Shown in pieces: positions 1-5,278 of a DNA stretch of 6,916 nucleotides. Below the pieces are notes generated by a model, which was not told the DNA's origin, searched no databases, and worked only from the letters and a program-made list of their open reading frames with translations. The DNA lies in contig JAKEHC010000003.1 of the NCBI GenBank assembly GCA_022615255.1, forward strand, positions 1 to 6,916, read 5' to 3'. The position numbers were made by a program, and so were the translations under genes. Origin of the DNA: Candidatus Dadabacteria bacterium (GTDB lineage Bacteria; Desulfobacterota_D; UBA1144; Nemesobacterales; CSP1-2). Each line of letters begins with the position of its first letter. Positions within the stretch are counted from its first letter, which is position 1.

Positions 1-1055
1 GAAAAATTAAAGCGAGAAAATTTTGGAAAGCGTTCCGACATTCCTTCGAGTTTTTCCAGCCGTATATTTTTTCCACTACCCTCGAGGTTGAAAACCCCTT
101 CCCCTTGTAGTTTTTCAACCGTGCCGGTAAATGAAAGGTGGATTAGATCAAAAATGTTAAGACTTAAAGAATTGATAAAAGCAGTTTCGGTTTTCTTGTC
201 AAAGGCTAGATCATATTGTACTTTTCCAAAAAGAGGGCGAACTTCTTTTCCGTTATCCGAAGTTGGTATAATATCAACCTCTCCTTTAGAGCTTATCCTG
301 TCCGAGATTTTAAACGACAAAGTAGAAGCTACATCGACCTTTTCAGTAGGCTCAAGACCTTTAAAAAAACCCTCCGTATTTAATTCATGGGCTTTTAATC
401 TTATTTCTCCAATCGGTTCAGCTAGAAAGGGATTGATTCTCCCTTCTACCTCAATCTCACTTTTTTGGAGATTTATTAGACCTGAGAGATTTAATGCCCT
501 ATCTTCTTTAGACACGGCGTCTACAAAGTCAACCAAGAATTTTTTTGAGCTTAAAGATAACCCGGGGAGAAGTCTTATTTCTGCGTTGGTGATCTCTATG
601 TGCTCGACCTCGATTTGTGAAAATTTTCCTTTTTTACTGGTTGCTATCTCCTCTTTTTCTTTTACAAGCCTTACGAGCTTTTCAAGCCCGTCTTTAGTAG
701 CCGTAAAGGATGGTTTATCGATCTTAATTGCTCTCAGTTTGATTTTTCGATTAAGAAGGAAATAGGGTATATCAGGTTTAACATCTATTTTCTTGATGCT
801 GATTAATGAATTTGTAGGGTTTTTCAGATCAAAAATCTTTATTTCATTTACTTTAACACCTGAGAGGATGTTAAATTCCACGTCTTCTATATCGATGTCG
901 TATACTTTATTTTTAAACGCCTCTTCAATATAGCCACTTATCTTATTTGGAACGATGACCTTTGATGCGATAATAAAAGAAGCAAAAAAGAGGAAAAGAA
1001 AAACAGCTATAGTGATAAGAAATGCTGGGGTAACTCTAATCCAGGGAAAAGACAT
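1..1055 (-). CDS. AsmA-like inner-membrane-anchored protein, 3' end cut by window edge
   Basis: The frame runs from an ATG at 1055 to the left edge, giving 351 residues with no stop. A hydrophobic segment at residues 9-30 (ITIAVFLFLFFASFIIA) is followed by a long beta-rich stretch. Residues 60-120 match the AsmA pattern: a short strand, then GVKVNEIKIFDL, then a string of strands ending KLRAIKIDKPSFTATKDG. In the AsmA/TamB/YhdP group the N-terminus anchors in the inner membrane and the rest forms a periplasmic groove linked to lipid transport to the outer membrane. The start is fixed: an in-frame stop lies four codons upstream (1065-1067), and no other Met is near. No Shine-Dalgarno is visible. 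A TATAAT sits 8 bp before the ATG, so the message may be leaderless. The family call is from pattern. Subfamily (AsmA, DUF748 or TamB-like) cannot be decided without the C-terminus. Confidence 0.8.
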   Translation of the reverse strand, partial: MSFPWIRVTPAFLITIAVFLFLFFASFIIASKVIVPNKISGYIEEAFKNKVYDIDIEDVEFNILSGVKVNEIKIFDLKNPTNSLISIKKIDVKPDIPYFLLNRKIKLRAIKIDKPSFTATKDGLEKLVRLVKEKEEIATSKKGKFSQIEVEHIEITNAEIRLLPGLSLSSKKFLVDFVDAVSKEDRALNLSGLINLQKSEIEVEGRINPFLAEPIGEIRLKAHELNTEGFFKGLEPTEKVDVASTLSFKISDRISSKGEVDIIPTSDNGKEVRPLFGKVQYDLAFDKKTETAFINSLSLNIFDLIHLSFTGTVEKLQGEGVFNLEGSGKNIRLEKLEGMSERFPKFSRFNF

Positions 1056-1063
1056 ATAGCGTA

Positions 1064-1069
1064 ATTATA
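1064..1069 (-). promoter_or_regulatory. candidate -10 box (TATAAT) for the AsmA-like gene
   Basis: A perfect TATAAT on the minus strand ends 8 bp before the ATG at 1055. It would place the transcription start at or next to the start codon. The -35 region at the right spacing is poor (CTTTTA), so support is weak. The lack of any Shine-Dalgarno before this gene fits a leaderless message. Confidence 0.25.
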
Positions 1070-1170
1070 TTGGAAGACACCGGATTTAAAAGTACAGCTT
1101 GATCACTTTAGAAAACTCAAAAGGAATAAAATCAGAAGAAACGTTCAAGTTCTTTATATAGCATTCTTGA

Positions 1171-1596
1171 TTAAGCTATTTGTTCAATCTTTTTTGCCTT
1201 TATAACGTTTTTAAATTTTATAAGAAAGTTACCCTTTTCTTTTTTAAATGTTCCGGTGACCCTCATTTTAGACCCTTCAGCAATTGAAAGATTACCTTTA
1301 TAGTAAACCCCTATTTCGTTGTTCTCATCATCATGTAAGCGGATAAGCGTGTATGGATCACCAGTAAAGTAAGTCATATGGTGAACCTTTTCGACCTCTC
1401 CCTCGACCGTTATTTTTTTACCATTATAGTATTTTGGGTTTGATATAACGTTTTTAATCGTTTCCTCCGTGCTATTGGAAAGAGTCAAGTCCGTATTATC
1501 GACAGGCTTTATGTCTGCGCTATCGGCAGGATCAACGCTTGTAAATAGTATTATTGCAAAGCTCGAAGCTATGGTCAGCATTGCTTTCTTTATCAT
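1171..1596 (-). CDS. exported OB-fold protein (BOF / tRNA_anti-like)
   Basis: A 141-residue protein. Residues 1-27 form a Sec signal peptide: basic start MIKK, hydrophobic core MLTIASSFAIILF, and probable cleavage near the ADSA at 24-27. A low-complexity linker follows. Residues 46-140 look like a compact five-strand OB barrel: a helix (TEETIKNVISNP), KKITVEGEVEKVHHM, YTLIRLHDDENNEIGVYY, GSKMRVTGTFKK and FLIKFKNVIKAKKI. Exported OB folds of this kind (YgiW/BOF and tRNA_anti-like families) bind ligands or partners in the periplasm, and their substrates are mostly unknown. The ATG is well supported by AGAGG eight bases upstream. No Cys in a lipobox is seen, so it is not a lipoprotein. It lies between the transglycosylase and the AsmA-like gene, same strand, with gaps of about 200 and 115 bases, so it is probably its own transcript. 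No specific function can be given. Confidence 0.75.
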   Translation of the reverse strand: MIKKAMLTIASSFAIILFTSVDPADSADIKPVDNTDLTLSNSTEETIKNVISNPKYYNGKKITVEGEVEKVHHMTYFTGDPYTLIRLHDDENNEIGVYYKGNLSIAEGSKMRVTGTFKKEKGNFLIKFKNVIKAKKIEQIA

Positions 1597-1735
1597 GTTA
1601 TGTTCCTCTTGGCTGTAATTGTTATTCCAAATTCTTAGGCCAGATGAAAAAATAACCGCGTCAATATGATACTACATGATTCTTAGATTTCCACATTTTT
1701 TTATTTGACCTTTCTTATTACGATGCCTTAGCTAG

Positions 1736-1764
1736 ATTATAGGATTCTTTTTTAGTTGTGTGGC
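1736..1764 (-). promoter_or_regulatory. candidate promoter for the OB-fold gene
   Basis: On the minus strand TATAAT (1736-1741) lies 17 bp after GCCACA (1759-1764). The -10 is perfect and the -35 matches only its last three bases (ACA). It sits between the transglycosylase stop and the OB-fold gene, and would give a leader of about 130 bases. The rest of this gap (1597-1795) shows no clear terminator. Confidence 0.25.
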
Positions 1765-1795
1765 TAAATACTTGCCTTTTGATGGTTATGCAAAC

Positions 1796-2701
1796 TCATT
1801 TTGCCCTACCATATCTATCCCACTTAAGAAGGTTGTAATGGCCCAGCACCTTTTCAACATAGCTTATGGTTTCAACATAAGGCGGGATTTTAAAGCCGTA
1901 TTTTACCACAGCCCCCCTGCCGGCGTTATATGCCGCAAGAGCAAGCTTAAGATTATTGTTAAAGTAGTCCATCAGGTCCCTTAAAACCCTCACGCCGCCA
2001 TCTATATTCTCCTCTGGATCAAACGGGTCATTTACCTCATAGTCTTTGGCAGTTGCAGAAACGAGCTGCATCATTCCCATTGCGTTTTTAGATGAAACGG
2101 CATTTGGGTTAAAATTCGATTCAACCTTGATAACAGCTTTAACGAGATCCGGATCCACTCCATACTTTTTGCTGGTCGTTTGAATCTCTTTATCGTAATT
2201 AGATTTGGATATATAAAATTCCTTGCCGTGTTTACCGGGCGTAGTAACTATTCTATATCTGGCAAGGGGAGAAGGAGTATTATCCCTAGAATATTCAGTC
2301 AGAATCAGATCGTTGCAGCTAAATGTCTCATATCTTCCGCTTCTTTCAATCATCACGGTACACTTTGAAATTTGAACGAGCTTAACCCCTTCATCAGTAA
2401 TCAAATCAATTGAATCCCCCTCTTTATAGGAGCTGATCTTACCGGTGACTTGGTTTTTTATTATCGCAATTGGGTATGGTTTCCCAATAACAGTCCCGAG
2501 AAGTGTTAAGGTTAGACTAGTCCTTGAAAAATCAACCAGGAATGGATTCTTGCCGGATTGAATTAATTTCTCTCTTTCATGGGATAAATCCGAAGCCCTG
2601 CCCTCACCTTCTAATGAGAAAAAGCTCATAGAACTCAGCAGTAGTCCTAAGAGGGCAGCTTTCAAAATCGAAATGCGACCTCTATACGATAAAGAAACCA
2701 T
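1796..2701 (-). CDS. lytic transglycosylase with N-terminal GspC-like domain
   Basis: Counting from the ATG at 2701 (301 residues), a basic then hydrophobic segment (residues 7-28) is a signal peptide or membrane anchor. Residues 64-131 resemble the homology region of type II secretion protein GspC: LTLLGTVIGKPYPIAII, then YKEGDSI, VKLVQIS and VMIERSGRYETFSC. Residues 169-288 form an SLT (family 1) transglycosylase domain, with catalytic Glu194 in VESNFNP, GMMQL at 209-213 and AYNAG at 257-261. The enzyme should cleave peptidoglycan in the periplasm, leaving 1,6-anhydro-MurNAc. The start is uncertain. The frame stays open to a TTG at 2752, an ATG lies at 2728, and a TTG at 2665 gives a clean signal peptide with AGAGGT 12 bases upstream. 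None has a strong Shine-Dalgarno at ideal spacing. It starts 69 bases after the methyltransferase stop, so the two are probably co-transcribed. Confidence 0.88.
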   Translation of the reverse strand: MVSLSYRGRISILKAALLGLLLSSMSFFSLEGEGRASDLSHEREKLIQSGKNPFLVDFSRTSLTLTLLGTVIGKPYPIAIIKNQVTGKISSYKEGDSIDLITDEGVKLVQISKCTVMIERSGRYETFSCNDLILTEYSRDNTPSPLARYRIVTTPGKHGKEFYISKSNYDKEIQTTSKKYGVDPDLVKAVIKVESNFNPNAVSSKNAMGMMQLVSATAKDYEVNDPFDPEENIDGGVRVLRDLMDYFNNNLKLALAAYNAGRGAVVKYGFKIPPYVETISYVEKVLGHYNLLKWDRYGRAK

Positions 2702-2770
2702 GCTTAAGATAGATAAAAAATAGTTCATATTTAATAAAAAGTAAAGTACCAAAAAACAATCATTTTTCTA

Positions 2771-3349
2771 TCAGCTAAATATCATTGCAACCCATCCACC
2801 TTCCACAAATTCTCTCTCAATGCTCAATCCAATGTCAGTAAACCCTTTTAAGGCTATTTCTCTTTTTAACTCGGATATGCCAGAAACCAGAAGCAAACCC
2901 TTTTCATCAATCAAAGACTTGATGTCTTTACTCATGCGGATAAGCTCATCAGTAACTAAATTAGCAATAACTAGATCAAACCTTCTATTAATACTGTCTA
3001 ACGATCCACAAATAATGAGAAAATTAGAATCCATTCGGTTTCTTAGAGCATTTACTCTTGTCTCATCTACCGCTAATGGATCATTATCTATTGCTGTAAC
3101 GTATTCCGCCCCAAGTGCTTTTGCCGATATTCCAAGAACACCGCTTCCGCACCCAAAATCCAATACATTTTTTACCCTTTTTCTTCTGAATACCTCCTCT
3201 ATTCCCCTTAGAGAGAGTTTTGTAGTCATATGCCCTGCGCCAAAGGAACTACCAGGACCTATTTCGATTTGGACTTCCTTCCCCTTAGGAGCCTTTAAGA
3301 CAATCTTAGAGGCATAAAGCCGAAATTCTGTATATGGTTCAAAACTCAA
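2771..3349 (-). CDS. PrmA-type methyltransferase, catalytic domain only
   Basis: A 192-residue SAM-dependent methyltransferase resembling the C-terminal half of PrmA, which methylates ribosomal protein L11. Visible motifs: GPGSSFGAGHMTTK at 32-44 (PrmA has a G-T-G-T-H-P-T-T motif here, so this copy is one residue shorter), the SAM loop LDFGCGSG at 63-70, acidic strand-2 end AIDND at 86-90, and IANL at 128-131 in place of the PrmA motif IV. PrmA is normally close to 300 residues. The N-terminal L11-recognition domain is absent and cannot be upstream in frame, because a stop lies at 3356-3358. The start must be the TTG at 3349, with AGGA nine bases before it, since the next Met is inside the catalytic motif. 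It could be a true L11 methylase that recognises its substrate differently, or a relative with another target. It is probably the first gene of a transcript with the transglycosylase. Confidence 0.82.
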   Translation of the reverse strand: MSFEPYTEFRLYASKIVLKAPKGKEVQIEIGPGSSFGAGHMTTKLSLRGIEEVFRRKRVKNVLDFGCGSGVLGISAKALGAEYVTAIDNDPLAVDETRVNALRNRMDSNFLIICGSLDSINRRFDLVIANLVTDELIRMSKDIKSLIDEKGLLLVSGISELKREIALKGFTDIGLSIEREFVEGGWVAMIFS

Positions 3350-3405
3350 TTGGAATTATCCTATTCTTAAAAAAGAGAGCTAATTTCTGAATGGAATTAT
3401 ATCAA

Positions 3406-3434
3406 AATATAATCGCTCAGGCTTGTTAAATCAA
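3406..3434 (-). promoter_or_regulatory. sigma-70 type promoter for the methyltransferase-transglycosylase pair
   Basis: TTGATT (3429-3434) and TATATT (3406-3411) on the minus strand are separated by exactly 17 bp. This is a good vegetative promoter about 50 bases before the TTG start of the methyltransferase. A second TATAAT lies at 3396-3401, without a matching -35. Confidence 0.55.
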
Positions 3435-3437
3435 AAT

Positions 3438-3454
3438 AGGTGACTTAAGTCCCT
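3438..3454. repeat. palindrome beside the methyltransferase promoter
   Basis: The 10-bp perfect palindrome GACTTAAGTC (3442-3451) is extended by AGG on one side and CCT on the other, with one extra base in the left arm. It ends just upstream of the -35 box at 3429-3434, where an activator or repressor could bind. It has no loop and no U-tract, so it is unlikely to be a terminator. Confidence 0.3.
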
Positions 3455-3467
3455 AAAATCAGATGTC

Positions 3468-3585
3468 TTAAGAATGGATACGGGTAATCCTTGTTTCGTC
3501 CAGCTCGTTTGAGATTTCATCCTCATGCTTTTCATTCCACCGCTTTAAAAGATTGCAACTGAAGCATTTATTATCCTCATTTCAT
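3468..3585 (-). pseudogene. small CxxC-containing frame after the ECF sigma gene, start out of frame
   Basis: Just after the sigma stop, AAAAGG stands five bases before an ATG (3583-3585) that runs only Met-Lys-stop (TGA at 3577-3579). Skipping one base puts it in a frame reading EDNKCFSCNLLKRWNEKH and on through DEISNELDETRITRIHS to a TAA at 3468-3470, about 38 residues. The peptide is strongly charged and carries a CxxC. Anti-sigma factors with a zinc-binding HxxxCxxC (zf-HC2) often sit at this place after ECF sigma genes, so this may be the wreck of one. It could also be a +1 frameshift site, an assembly error or chance. There is no other start codon in the long frame. No homology is claimed. 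Confidence 0.25.
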
Positions 3586-3605
3586 TGTGTCCTTTTAGAT
3601 TCAGG

Positions 3606-4286
3606 CTATTCTTTCCATTCATAAAAGTAATCTGAAAGCTTATCCCTTAAAACAAGCCTTGCTCTAAGTATCCTGGACTTAATTGCAGGAATACTTAGGC
3701 CCAATACCTTAGCCACCTCCTGATTCGTGAGGCCCTCCACATCCCTTAAATGAAAAACTACCCTGTAGGCTAAAGGAAGTTGACTCACGGCCCTTTCAAT
3801 TATTTCCATTCCTTCTTGGCTTAGGAGCAATTCATCAGGCCTCTGCCTCTTGCCCAAGTCGCTTAACTCAGCGCCATCGAACACACCATTGTCATCATAA
3901 TAAGGCATGTCGCTCTCAAGGCTAACGTTATTCTTGTATTTCTTTTCCGTTCTCAGGTGCATATAACTTGCATTTGCAGCGACCCTGTAGAGCCATGTTG
4001 AAAATTTAGATTCTTCGCGAAATGTATCCAGCTTCTCCATACTGAGAAACACCTCTTGCAACACCTCTTCAGCGTCATGAGAATTGTGGGTAATCCTTAG
4101 CGCTAAACGAAACACCTTATCTGCATAACGACCTACAATCTCATTAAAAGCCTCTTCTTTATGCTGTTCAACAAAGGCTTTTACAAGATCATTATCAGAC
4201 AACTGATTATAATTTATGCTTAAAATCTTTTTTGAACTATCTCTTCCAGCAATAGTTTCTGGATTCCCTATTATGTTGGTCTGCAT
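3606..4286 (-). CDS. ECF (RpoE-like) RNA polymerase sigma factor
   Basis: A 226-residue extracytoplasmic-function sigma factor. Region 2 spans about 45-112, with the conserved core EEVLQEVFLSMEKLDTF (73-89) and KFSTWLYRVAANASYMHLR (94-112), which contact core polymerase and the -10. An acidic linker of about 50 residues (SDMPYYDDNGVFDGAE and on) joins it to region 4 (about 160-215). There the helix-turn-helix LTNQEVAKVLGLSIPAIKSR (186-205) would read the -35. The 30-residue N-terminal tail before region 2 is longer than usual. The ATG has a very strong AAAGGAGG seven bases upstream. The gene lies 75 bases after tetR, and the gap carries a copy of the operator found at the tetR promoter, so TetR probably controls it. 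No intact anti-sigma gene follows. Its regulon cannot be told from this window. Confidence 0.93.
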   Translation of the reverse strand: MQTNIIGNPETIAGRDSSKKILSINYNQLSDNDLVKAFVEQHKEEAFNEIVGRYADKVFRLALRITHNSHDAEEVLQEVFLSMEKLDTFREESKFSTWLYRVAANASYMHLRTEKKYKNNVSLESDMPYYDDNGVFDGAELSDLGKRQRPDELLLSQEGMEIIERAVSQLPLAYRVVFHLRDVEGLTNQEVAKVLGLSIPAIKSRILRARLVLRDKLSDYFYEWKE

Positions 4287-4318
4287 GATTTAGCCTCCTT
4301 TCGTATCAAGCAATTTAG

Positions 4319-4331
4319 TTGACCAGTCGGT
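4319..4331. promoter_or_regulatory. TetR operator copy in the ECF sigma leader
   Basis: TTGACCAGTCGGT here is identical over 13 bp to the copy at 5006-5018 over the tetR promoter. It is an imperfect palindrome (TTGACC, AGTC, then GGTTTA), as TetR-family operators usually are. It lies 33 bases before the sigma start codon, where bound repressor would block transcription. A weak -10 (TTTAAT) lies just upstream of the site on the minus strand, but no convincing -35 was found. Confidence 0.6.
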
Positions 4332-4361
4332 TTATTAAATTTAAAATTCGATATCATTACA

Positions 4362-4994
4362 TTATTTCTCAGTCAATTTATGACTCTCAGAGCCGTTTCT
4401 CTTTATGGCTAACTGAACTACTCCTACGCCCAATCGCTTGATTAGGCTCGGATCATTGTATGATTTTCCTAAAAGCAGAAGACCCTCTATGTAAGCTAGT
4501 ATCGCCTGAGCAGTTGCGAGTGAATCAATATCGACTGGCAGCTCACCCGATGCTATGGCTTTGCCTATTAGTCGCTCGCAGTACTCAGCCCACTCCTTAA
4601 AAATATGCTCGATTTTTTCACGGATAACTTCGTCCTGAGTGCTAAGCTCAACAGCTAGGTTGCCTACATGACAGCCCAACATGCACCCTATGCTCTCTTT
4701 TGTTAAGCTGTGATATTTATAAGACGTATCAATGAACTTATGAAACCTCTCCTGTAGGGGCAGATCTATATTAAATGTAGGTTCTAATATCTTTTCTCGA
4801 AAGAATCCCCACATATAGTCCAAAGCTGCCAATGTAAGGTCTCGCTTAGATGGAAAAAAGTGGTAAAAACTACCCTTTTTTACCCCTGCGTGCTCGCATA
4901 TCTCCTGCACGCCAACAGAGTTATAGCTTCGAGTGCTTATCAGCTCGATTGCACTATTTATTAATTTCTCTTTTGTTTTACTTGTTCGCCCCAT
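4362..4994 (-). CDS. TetR/AcrR-family transcription regulator
   Basis: A 210-residue regulator. The N-terminal DNA-binding domain covers residues 5-52: KEKLINSAIELIS, then the helix-turn-helix VGVQEICEHAGVKKGSFYHFFPSK (27-50), the TetR hallmark. The C-terminal helical domain would bind a ligand. It contains a GCMLGCHVGNLAVELS segment with Cys104 and Cys108, a pattern like the NemR/AcrR-type repressors whose Cys can sense electrophiles. Redox or electrophile sensing here is inference. The frame stays open to a TTG at 5042, but a strong promoter lies inside that extension, so translation must begin at the ATG at 4994 (MGRTSKTKEK). No Shine-Dalgarno is seen in the short leader of about 20 bases. 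The operator at 5006-5018 overlaps the expected transcription start, implying self-repression. The same operator before the ECF sigma gene makes that its likely target. Confidence 0.92.
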   Translation of the reverse strand: MGRTSKTKEKLINSAIELISTRSYNSVGVQEICEHAGVKKGSFYHFFPSKRDLTLAALDYMWGFFREKILEPTFNIDLPLQERFHKFIDTSYKYHSLTKESIGCMLGCHVGNLAVELSTQDEVIREKIEHIFKEWAEYCERLIGKAIASGELPVDIDSLATAQAILAYIEGLLLLGKSYNDPSLIKRLGVGVVQLAIKRNGSESHKLTEK

Positions 4995-5005
4995 AGTATT
5001 ATTAA

Positions 5006-5018
5006 TTGACCAGTCGGT
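5006..5018. promoter_or_regulatory. TetR operator at the tetR promoter
   Basis: TTGACCAGTCGGT starts 12 bp upstream of the tetR ATG and overlaps the predicted +1 of its promoter. It matches the copy at 4319-4331 exactly, and the flanks share further A/T bases. A further half-site, TGGTCAA, lies at 5036-5042 within the -35/-10 spacer. It makes an inverted pair with the TTGACCA at 5006-5012, so two dimers could bind here. Confidence 0.6.
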
Positions 5019-5021
5019 AAA

Positions 5022-5050
5022 ATAATAGCCAGTTATGGTCAATCTGTCAA
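5022..5050 (-). promoter_or_regulatory. strong sigma-70 promoter of tetR
   Basis: A perfect TTGACA (5045-5050) and TATTAT (5022-5027) are separated by 17 bp on the minus strand. Transcription would start near 5015, leaving a leader of about 20 bases. This is the best vegetative promoter in the window, and it fixes the tetR start at 4994 because the upstream TTG (5042) would fall inside the promoter. Confidence 0.75.
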
Positions 5051-5098
5051 TAGCTTTTTATTTTCCTTGTAATTTAGAATTTCAAGAGAATCAGCCTC

Positions 5099-5158
5099 AT
5101 GGGTCAACGGGTCAATAAGGTCAGGGTATGTGCCTGAACTTTTTGACCCATGACCCAT
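5099..5158. repeat. REP-like long imperfect hairpin
   Basis: The arms 5099-5125 and 5133-5158 are near-complementary: ATGGGTCAacGGGTCAAtAAG against ATGGGTCAtGGGTCAAaAAG read from the other strand, then GTCAGG against TTCAGG. They enclose a 7-base loop. Within each arm GGGTCA is doubled. No U-tract follows on either strand, so this is not a normal terminator. Extragenic hairpins of this design resemble REP or transposase-linked palindromes. A small perfect hairpin (TCCTTG, AGA, CAAGGA) follows at 5161-5175. Whether copies occur elsewhere in the genome cannot be seen here. Confidence 0.5.
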
Positions 5159-5175
5159 TCTCCTTGAGACAAGGA

Positions 5176-5270
5176 TGGACACTCATTGAGAGAAAGCAGA
5201 ATCTTTTAACCTAATTAACCTGAAGCAACGTGTTACCCAGGTTGGACTAATGCACAATGAGTTTTGTCCA
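5176..5270. repeat. TGGACA inverted pair, possible small mobile-element remnant
   Basis: TGGACA followed by CTCATTG at 5176-5188 is mirrored at 5255-5270 (TGGACA, three extra bases, CTCATTG on the minus strand), bounding 95 bp. The interior codes for nothing. Flanks show no target-site duplication. It could be a tiny non-autonomous element, or a long-looped structure after the sigma factor stop. A weaker AACCTG/CAGGTT pair lies inside it. Confidence 0.25.
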
Positions 5271-5278
5271 GACCATCT

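Noticed and set aside
88..765. Long plus-strand open frame opposite the AsmA-like gene
   Set aside because: The minus strand gives a continuous protein with a membrane anchor and AsmA pattern. The plus-strand product is Ser/Phe/Leu-rich with no recognisable domain.
1760..2368. Two short plus-strand frames opposite the transglycosylase (1760-1984 and 2180-2368)
   Set aside because: Both overlap the SLT/GspC-like coding region, with no domain of their own.
2820..3317. Plus-strand open frame opposite the methyltransferase
   Set aside because: The minus strand carries clear SAM-binding motifs, so this frame is an antisense echo.
4995..5042. 16-residue N-terminal extension of TetR from a TTG at 5042
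   Set aside because: The extension contains the -10 box, part of the spacer and the operator of the tetR promoter, so it would not be transcribed.
5211..5242. Terminator for the sigma-70 family gene from the AACCTG/CAGGTT arms
   Set aside because: The loop is 16-17 bases long and no U-tract follows.
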